Shown here: positions 6,541 through 11,071 of the stretch, piece by piece
Layout of the letters: every line of letters begins with the position of its first letter
Numbering within the stretch: the first letter of the stretch is position 1
Origin: Aquifex sp.
GTDB lineage: Bacteria > Aquificota > Aquificia > Aquificales > Aquificaceae
Reading direction: 5' to 3'
NCBI GenBank assembly: GCA_015487405.1
Contig: WFPV01000004.1
Span: 1 to 11,071, forward strand
DNA length: 11,071 bases
The notes under the pieces: generated by a model
What the model was told of the DNA's origin: nothing
What the model saw: the letters and a program-made list of their open reading frames with translations, nothing else
The model's database searches: none
Made by a program: the position numbers and the translations under genes

Positions 6541-6865
6541 TTTCTATCTTTTCAAGGACATCCTCATATTTCTTATACTCTTCGCTCTGTAGGACGTCGG
6601 ATATAAACTCGTCAATTTCTTTTTTCTCTAAGATTGCTCCAGCAAGGAGCCTTCCCGTATATTTGTCGTCCTTTATCTCCCAGAACATATAGAACTCAGG
6701 AAACTTTGCCTTTATCTTCCTGTAAGCGTATCCGTATTTACTATCCTTCAGAGGATTCTGTTCAATCCAGAAGTGATTCTTGTCAAGTTCAATAACGTGA
6801 AGAATAGCTCCTCTACGAGTCCTAACAAGCTTAAGCTTAAAGTTCCATTCCTTTAAAGTAATCAC
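6512..6865 (-). CDS. Hypothetical protein, 117 aa, first gene of the rbfA unit
   Basis: I do not recognise this protein. It begins VITLKEWNFKLKLVRTRRGAILHVIELDKNHFWIEQNPLK, a strand-rich charged segment with a basic patch (Arg16-Arg19), continues with an aromatic stretch (KFPEFYMFWEIKDDKYTG) and ends in a long acidic helix rich in Glu and Lys (EEYKKYEDVLEKIENEQEAEQNK). It has no signal peptide or membrane segment. The frame is open upstream to an ATG at 7006, but the GTG at 6865 is preferred because GAGGGAGGTG stands 8 nt before it and the added 47 codons cross a perfect inverted repeat. It overlaps rbfA by 29 bp. A link to ribosome assembly or RNA binding is possible from context only. Confidence 0.62.
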   Translation of the reverse strand: MITLKEWNFKLKLVRTRRGAILHVIELDKNHFWIEQNPLKDSKYGYAYRKIKAKFPEFYMFWEIKDDKYTGRLLAGAILEKKEIDEFISDVLQSEEYKKYEDVLEKIENEQEAEQNK

Positions 6866-6873
6866 GATAAAAA

Positions 6874-6883
6874 CACCTCCCTC
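6874..6883 (-). promoter_or_regulatory. Shine-Dalgarno site deciding the start of the 117-aa gene
   Basis: GAGGGAGGTG on the minus strand ends 8 nt before GTG 6865, with its GGAGG core 10 nt away. The ATG at 7006 has no comparable site, so this argues for the shorter protein. Confidence 0.6.
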
Positions 6884-6950
6884 TTTTATTTTAAAAAATT
6901 TTCTTAAATTAAGATACCTCGCTGTCACTCGGTGTTGATTTTCTAAGAAT

Positions 6951-6992
6951 CCGTCGACCTCCCAGGTTTTTTGCAAGATTGCAGGTCGACGG
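6951..6992. repeat. Perfect 10-bp inverted repeat around a 22-bp loop
   Basis: CCGTCGACCT (6951-6960) and AGGTCGACGG (6983-6992) are exact reverse complements. Each arm contains the self-complementary GTCGAC. The G+C-rich arms stand out in an A+T-rich spacer. The element lies in the 5' leader of the hypothetical/rbfA unit on the minus strand and about 30 bp upstream of the CRISPR promoter on the plus strand. It has no U-tract on the plus side, so it does not look like a standard terminator; it could be an RNA stem or a protein site. Confidence 0.7.
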
Positions 6993-7022
6993 GAAATTAA
7001 GTTCATTTGAGCAAGGTTAGAC

Positions 7023-7051
7023 TTGACAGAAAATTAAGTTTTAGCTATTAT
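7023..7051 (+). promoter_or_regulatory. Near-consensus sigma-70 promoter in the CRISPR leader
   Basis: TTGACA (7023-7028) and TATTAT (7046-7051) are separated by exactly 17 bp. Transcription would begin near 7058, about 15 nt before the first CRISPR repeat and in the orientation that gives crRNAs with an ATTGAAAC handle. With no evident terminator downstream, the same transcript could run into the 236-aa gene and glnE. Confidence 0.6.
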
Positions 7052-7072
7052 TTTTATTGCACACAAGGTTGG

Positions 7073-7169
7073 GTTTGTTAGGTGCCTATAAGGGATTGAA
7101 ACCTCCTTGCGTGTAGCCTGCTTTTAAGTTATCATTACTGTTTGTTAGGTGCCTATAAGGGATTGAAAC
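7073..7169 (+). CRISPR. Minimal CRISPR array: two identical 30-bp repeats, one 37-bp spacer
   Basis: The repeats at 7073-7102 and 7140-7169 are identical over all 30 bp, beginning GTTTGTTAGGTGCC and ending AAGGGATTGAAAC. The spacer is 7103-7139 (37 bp). The terminal ATTGAAAC is the typical 8-nt 5' handle left by Cas6 in type I-B and type III systems, which sets the plus-strand orientation; the A+T-rich leader with its promoter lies on the expected left side. No cas gene is in the window, so processing would depend on Cas proteins encoded elsewhere. The spacer has no match in this window beyond an 8-base coincidence at 7190-7197. Confidence 0.85.
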
Positions 7170-7193
7170 GAGGAATGTGAAACTCAAAACTCC

Positions 7194-7221
7194 TTGCAAC
7201 AACAGATCCTTAATTTATGAA
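7194..7221 (+). promoter_or_regulatory. Weak candidate promoter just upstream of the 236-aa gene
   Basis: TTGCAA (7194-7199) and TATGAA (7216-7221) are 16 bp apart and would start transcription about 7 nt before the ATG at 7235. This would explain the missing Shine-Dalgarno site, but both boxes are imperfect and the upstream CRISPR promoter is the stronger match. Confidence 0.25.
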
Positions 7222-7234
7222 ATAATTCTTTACT

Positions 7235-7945
7235 ATGAGTGTGAAAGTAGGTTGGGACATAACCCATCAAGAGTTTACGATAACGGATTATTACTACTTT
7301 TCTATCTTACAGAGGGAGGCTGAAAAGGCTGGGATTGAGATAGACGAAGTGGACGATTGGGAGAGTCTCAACAAATACGACGTAATAGTCTTTAACTATC
7401 CTGAGATTCCTTTTACTGAGAACGAAGTCAAGGACGTTGAACGCTGGGTCTGGAAGGACGGAAAGAGAGTTATCCTTGCAGGATACTATAAAAATGAAGA
7501 CAAAATAGCGGATACCTGCAATACGCTTGCGAGAGCCTTCGGAATGGAGCTAAATCCCGACGAGGTTATCGATGAGGTAAACAATCACAACGGCGACAAA
7601 TATTTCGTGGTTACCTCCAAGATAAGACGCTACAACAAAAACGATAAAAACGAAGTGAATGTTCAGAAAATAATGCTCGCCTGCACAGCATCCATAAAGC
7701 CGCTGATGCCCGATATAAAAATAGTGGCAAGAGCAGAGGACACGGCAAAGTCCAACATGGATAACTACACCCTCCTCATAGCCGAGCAGATAGCACCGCC
7801 CAGTGGTGGATACTTCTGCCTTGCGGGAACTTGCGTATTTTGGGATAACTACTCCATAACCCTCTACGATAATCTCAACTTCTCCCTCAACTTACTCAGG
7901 CACGTTTCTCCCAGCAAAGGACAGAAGCTCACAATCGGATTATGA
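7235..7945 (+). CDS. Uncharacterised protein resembling the GldG/DUF4350 class-I-amidotransferase-like fold, upstream of glnE
   Basis: This 236-aa protein has no name I can give with certainty. Its layout recalls GldG/DUF4350-type amidotransferase-like domains: an early helix and strand (YYYFSILQREAEKAGIEIDEV, 19-39), YDVIVFNYPEIPFTENEVKDVERWV (48-72) followed by KRVILAGYYKN, then AFGMELNPDEV (101-111), and near the end a glycine-rich strand GGYFCLAGTCVFWDN (191-205) leading to YDNLNFSLNLLRHV (211-224), where those families keep a DN..F..NLL motif. No catalytic Cys-His pair is evident, so enzymatic activity is doubtful; a sugar- or protein-binding role is possible. No signal peptide or membrane helix is seen. 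The stop overlaps the glnE start (ATGA), so the two are coupled. The ATG at 7235 has no Shine-Dalgarno site and may be nearly leaderless. The fold call is tentative. Confidence 0.75.
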   Translation: MSVKVGWDITHQEFTITDYYYFSILQREAEKAGIEIDEVDDWESLNKYDVIVFNYPEIPFTENEVKDVERWVWKDGKRVILAGYYKNEDKIADTCNTLARAFGMELNPDEVIDEVNNHNGDKYFVVTSKIRRYNKNDKNEVNVQKIMLACTASIKPLMPDIKIVARAEDTAKSNMDNYTLLIAEQIAPPSGGYFCLAGTCVFWDNYSITLYDNLNFSLNLLRHVSPSKGQKLTIGL

Positions 7946-10737
7946 GCGTTCCCGCAGAATGGATAAACACCGCGAAGCGGTACATAAATAATCTCCAAAA
8001 AACTTTAAACTACTTTGAGGATCTCCTGAAAAGGCATCCCGAGCCCTCTTCGCTCCTCTCTTACCTCAACGAGCGACGCTTTATCCTCCTTCTGATGATT
8101 CTTGAGCAGTCCCAGTGTCTACGAAAGTTCCTCTTAAAGCACCCCACCGAGTTTGAAACTACCATTCCCAACCTCTGGTATCTCGTGAAGGAAAAAGAAG
8201 ACTACTTAAAAGAGTTAGAAGAACTCACAAGCTCTGCAAAAGACGACTACACCTTTTCCGAAAAACTCGCCTACTACAGACACCGGGAGCTTCTCAGGAT
8301 TTTCGCTAAAGAACTCCTCAGTGTGGCTCCCTACGAGGACATATTAAGGGAATACTCCTACCTTCCCGATGCTCTCTTAGAGGTTTCCTTTCGGAGAGCC
8401 CTTGAACAAACCAAAGCGGAGCTCGGAGAACTTTACGACGAAGAAGGAAAACCAATAACCTTCACCGTTGTAGGGCTCGGAAAACTCGGAAGCGAAGAGC
8501 TGAACTATTACTCAGACATAGACATAATGTTCCTCCACTCCTCGGACAAAGTAAGCGAAGGAAAGGTCTCGGTTCACCAATACACCGAAAAACTCTTTAA
8601 AAGACTTCTGAAACTCATGGGAACCCAGACCGCAGAGGGACTGCCCTACAAGGTGGATTTAGACCTAAGACCCTTCGGCAAATCGGGACCAATCTCCATG
8701 TCCCTCAGAAGTGCAGAGCTATACTACGAAAGCTACGGAAGAGTGTGGGAGAAGTTTGCTCTACTCCGAGCAAGATATTCAGCGGGAGACCGGGAGCTCG
8801 CGGAGAGATTCCTCAAAGAAGTCGTAGAACCTTTCGTATTTTCAGGGATAGACTACAAGATAGTAGAAGAAATAAGACTTATGAAAAAACGCATAGAGGC
8901 TGAAGCAAAGAAAAAGTTTACCAAAGGCTTCAACGTGAAGACGGGAGAGGGAGGAATAAGGGAGGTAGAGTTCAGTGTGCAGTCTCTCGTCATACTCCTC
9001 GGAGCAAAAACTCCCATAGTTCGCGAGAAAAACACCTACAGAGCCATCTACAAGCTATACAACAGGGGCGTTTTTTCCTCCCAAGAAGCCGAGTTCCTGG
9101 AAAAGGCTTACACCTTTCTTAGAAAATTGGAGCACAGAATCCAACTAAAAGAATGCATTCAGACCCAGCTACTCAAAGACGCAGACAAACCACTCCTTGC
9201 GAAGTATCTCGGTCACGAAAATCCCGAAGATTTTGAAAGGAATTTAAATTATTACGCCTCCGGCGTAAGGAAAATATTTGAACAAATCCTCCCGAAAGAA
9301 GAGGAAACCCTTGACGAGCTCCAGGAAGTCGTCCTTTCCGAGGACAGGGAACGAGGAGAAAAACTACTAAAAGAGAAAGGCTTCAAAACCCCCCGCCAGA
9401 GCTTTATACTCCTGACCGACCCGCTTTACGGAACAAAGAGCAAAGAGCTTTCCGAAGAAGAAAAAAGGGAATACCTAAAGCTCGTTCCAAAAATCGTAGA
9501 GCTCTCCGCAAAAACTCACTCCCCCGACGATACACTGAAAAACTTCTTCAAGTTCTTCAACAATCCCACCGGGAGCAGAGTTCTTCTTTCCAAGGATAAA
9601 AAGGAAGAGTTCTTAGAGGATTTATTCCGAGTCTTTTCCGTATCTCCATACCTTTCGTCCCTCATCTCCAAAAACCCCGACCTCGTAGAGGATGCCCTCA
9701 CCCTATACAGAGACTTTCCCACTCGTGAGGACTTTGAGAGAGAGTTCAAAAAGTACAGGGAAACCCTCAACCTCACCCCCGAGAACCTCTACAGAAGATT
9801 TAAAACTGTCTGGGAAGTCCGAATAGGACTCGTTTACTTCCTTAAGGAAGAAGAGAAATATTCCAAGCTAAAAAAACTCTTTAACGCTCTTTCCGAGCTT
9901 GCAGATTTTCTCCTTCAGAATCTGTGGAAGGATTTAGAACTGGACAAGTATAAAGCACTCAACTACTCCCTTGGAAAGCTCGGGAGCAGGGAGCTGAGCT
10001 TCGGCTCCGATTTAGATTTAGTTTTCTGCGTAGATTCGGACGAAAACAAGGAAGAAGTTCACGGGAAGGTAAAGGAGCTCGTTCGCTTCATAACCTCCCA
10101 CACCTCCGAGGGATACCTCTACAGCGTGGATTTTCGTCTCAGACCTATGGGAACGAAGGGAGAACTCGTCCCCGCATACGACTTTTACGAAAAATACTTT
10201 GATAAGGAAGCGAGAACCTGGGAAAGACTCGCTTGGACAAGAGCCCGCTACATAACGGGAGACGAAAACCTGAAAGAGAAATTTGAGAAACTAATAGAAG
10301 ACTTCCTGTTTAAAAAACCTTGGGGCGAAAAGGAAAAGCAGGAAGTTTACGAAATGAGGATGAAGCTCCAGTCCGTAGCTAAAAAGGGAAGAAGAATAAT
10401 AGACCTCAAGCTCGGGGAAGGGGGCATAGTAGATGGAGAGTTCCTTACTCAATACCTCCTTATAAAGGAGAGGATTAGGGAAACCTCAATGATAAAAGGA
10501 TTAGAGATACTAAAGGAGAAGTATAAAGAACTTGAAGAGGCTTACGAGAGCTTTATGTTCTTAAGACTCGTTGAGACGCACCTCAGACTTATGAAGGAGA
10601 GGGGAATCTCGATTTTAAGGGAACAGGACATACCCGCAGTAGCGAACTCCCTAGGAATGGATGAGAAAGAATTTAAGGAAGAGTTAAAGGAGAGGATGAA
10701 GAGGTTGAGGGAAATCTTTAATTCTTTCCTTCAGTGA
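7942..10737 (+). CDS. glnE: Bifunctional glutamine synthetase adenylyltransferase/adenylyl-removing enzyme
   Basis: This 931-aa protein is close to the 946 residues of E. coli GlnE and has its two nucleotidyltransferase domains. The N-terminal adenylyl-removing domain carries GLGKLGSEELNYYSDIDIMF (178 onward; metal ligands Asp192 and Asp194), then DLDLRPFGKSGP and GEGGIREVEFSVQ. The C-terminal adenylyltransferase domain carries LGKLGSRELSFGSDLDLVF (677 onward; Asp690 and Asp692), DFRLRPMGTKG and GEGGIVDGEFLTQ. It transfers AMP to a conserved tyrosine of glutamine synthetase when nitrogen is plentiful and removes it when nitrogen is scarce, under control of PII and glutamine. No glnA or glnB is in the window. 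The ATG overlaps the stop of the 236-aa gene, indicating coupling, and the last 7 bp overlap the end of rpmA on the other strand. All visible metal-binding motifs are intact. Confidence 0.96.
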   Translation: MSVPAEWINTAKRYINNLQKTLNYFEDLLKRHPEPSSLLSYLNERRFILLLMILEQSQCLRKFLLKHPTEFETTIPNLWYLVKEKEDYLKELEELTSSAKDDYTFSEKLAYYRHRELLRIFAKELLSVAPYEDILREYSYLPDALLEVSFRRALEQTKAELGELYDEEGKPITFTVVGLGKLGSEELNYYSDIDIMFLHSSDKVSEGKVSVHQYTEKLFKRLLKLMGTQTAEGLPYKVDLDLRPFGKSGPISMSLRSAELYYESYGRVWEKFALLRARYSAGDRELAERFLKEVVEPFVFSGIDYKIVEEIRLMKKRIEAEAKKKFTKGFNVKTGEGGIREVEFSVQSLVILLGAKTPIVREKNTYRAIYKLYNRGVFSSQEAEFLEKAYTFLRKLEHRIQLKECIQTQLLKDADKPLLAKYLGHENPEDFERNLNYYASGVRKIFEQILPKEEETLDELQEVVLSEDRERGEKLLKEKGFKTPRQSFILLTDPLYGTKSKELSEEEKREYLKLVPKIVELSAKTHSPDDTLKNFFKFFNNPTGSRVLLSKDKKEEFLEDLFRVFSVSPYLSSLISKNPDLVEDALTLYRDFPTREDFEREFKKYRETLNLTPENLYRRFKTVWEVRIGLVYFLKEEEKYSKLKKLFNALSELADFLLQNLWKDLELDKYKALNYSLGKLGSRELSFGSDLDLVFCVDSDENKEEVHGKVKELVRFITSHTSEGYLYSVDFRLRPMGTKGELVPAYDFYEKYFDKEARTWERLAWTRARYITGDENLKEKFEKLIEDFLFKKPWGEKEKQEVYEMRMKLQSVAKKGRRIIDLKLGEGGIVDGEFLTQYLLIKERIRETSMIKGLEILKEKYKELEEAYESFMFLRLVETHLRLMKERGISILREQDIPAVANSLGMDEKEFKEELKERMKRLREIFNSFLQ

Positions 10738-11036
10738 GACTTACCGTTTCCCCCGTTCCTTTGAGCCATTAAAGCTTCCCACTCTTCCGGAGGAAGAACG
10801 CTAACAACCTTCTTCTTCCTTCTTCTTTCAAAGTGAACGTATCCATCTATTAGAGCAAATAGCGTGTAGTCAGAACCAAGTCCTACGTTCCTACCGGGAT
10901 ATATCCTCGTTCCCCTCTGTCTTACGATGATATTTCCCGCCTTTACAAACTGCCCGTCATACCTTTTAACACCTAATCTTTTAGAGATACTATCTCTTCC
11001 GTTTTTCGTTGAACCACCGCTCGCTTTACTTGCCAT
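10731..11036 (-). CDS. rpmA: 50S ribosomal protein L27
   Basis: This 101-aa protein is a standard bL27: the start MASKASGGSTKNGRDS is the flexible N-terminal tail that reaches the peptidyl-transferase centre, followed by KRLGVKRYDGQFVKAGNIIVRQRGTRIYPGRNVGLGSDYTLFALIDGYVHFE, the conserved beta-barrel core. There is no cleavable N-terminal extension of the kind seen in Firmicutes. The C-terminus is about 15 residues longer than E. coli L27 and ends in a hydrophilic tail (QRNGGNGKSH). AAAGGAGG stands 8 nt before the ATG at 11036. rplU usually precedes rpmA, and it would lie beyond the right edge if present. The stop overlaps the glnE stop by 7 bp in convergent orientation. Confidence 0.97.
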   Translation of the reverse strand: MASKASGGSTKNGRDSISKRLGVKRYDGQFVKAGNIIVRQRGTRIYPGRNVGLGSDYTLFALIDGYVHFERRRKKKVVSVLPPEEWEALMAQRNGGNGKSH

Positions 11037-11044
11037 CTCTATAA

Positions 11045-11052
11045 CCTCCTTT
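11045..11052 (-). promoter_or_regulatory. Shine-Dalgarno site of rpmA
   Basis: AAAGGAGG on the minus strand lies 8 nt before the ATG at 11036, a near-perfect anti-16S match and spacing. The remaining 19 bp to the window edge show no recognisable gene. Confidence 0.8.
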
Positions 11053-11071
11053 ACAAATAGAATAAGATAAG

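Larger units (their letters stand above)
6866..7234. other. Intergenic region between the rbfA unit and the glnE unit
   Basis: This 369-bp stretch has no convincing protein gene. From left to right it holds the ribosome site of the 117-aa gene, a short A+T-rich near-palindrome (CTTAA-A-TTAAG, 6903-6913), the 10-bp inverted repeat, two short direct repeats (AAATTAAGTT at 6994 and 7031; CAAGGTT at 7012 and 7064), a near-consensus plus-strand promoter and the two-repeat CRISPR array. About 65 bp of A+T-rich DNA then precedes the 236-aa gene. Confidence 0.7.

Noticed and set aside
6866..7006. N-terminal extension (47 codons) of the 117-aa protein
   Set aside because: It spans a perfect inverted repeat, lacks a ribosome site, and a strong site lies just before GTG 6865.
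7170..7197. Possible third, degenerate CRISPR repeat (AGGAATGTGAAAC) followed by CTCCTTGC as in the spacer
   Set aside because: It would begin directly after repeat 2 with no spacer and only the last bases resemble the repeat, so chance similarity is more likely.
8853..9776. Minus-strand open frames of 60 and 86 codons within glnE
   Set aside because: They are antisense shadows of conserved glnE sequence with no ribosome sites or motifs.

Overview
The window reads as chromosomal DNA of a thermophilic bacterium, most likely Aquifex or a close relative. This is inferred from densely packed, overlapping genes, Lys/Glu-rich proteins, heavy AGA/AGG and ATA codon use, and strong purine-rich Shine-Dalgarno (SD) sites in front of some genes next to almost leaderless starts in front of others. 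No database search was possible, so the organism call rests on style and memory.

Left part (1-1443, minus strand): a TetR-family repressor gene is followed, with a 20-bp overlap, by a 2-hydroxyacyl-CoA dehydratase activase (BadF/HgdC-type ATPase) that runs off the left edge. Two palindromes with TGAC/GTCA half-sites lie at and upstream of the repressor start and look like autoregulatory operators. Next (1452-4349, minus) is a large, visibly more A+T-rich single-chain restriction-modification protein. It has an N-terminal PD-(D/E)xK-like nuclease, an N6-adenine methyltransferase and a C-terminal recognition region. Its start is back to back with a small orphan gene (4368-4631, plus), which is followed 14 bp later by a PEBP/YbhB-family gene. 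The PEBP gene carries an apparent +1 frameshift near its start.

Middle (5117-6865): a strong hairpin separates the convergent PEBP gene from a minus-strand run of three overlapping genes: an unrecognised 117-aa protein, the ribosome maturation factor rbfA, and a geranylgeranyl-reductase-family flavoprotein.

The intergenic region 6866-7234 holds a 10-bp perfect inverted repeat, a near-consensus promoter (TTGACA, 17 bp, TATTAT), and a minimal CRISPR array of two identical 30-bp repeats around one 37-bp spacer. No cas genes are in the window.

Right part: a 236-aa protein resembling the GldG/DUF4350 class-I-amidotransferase-like fold overlaps by ATGA with glnE, the two-domain adenylyltransferase/adenylyl-removing enzyme that controls glutamine synthetase. 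glnE overlaps tail to tail by 7 bp with rpmA (ribosomal protein L27). The accessory part is the restriction-modification gene plus the CRISPR unit, set in an otherwise housekeeping region.
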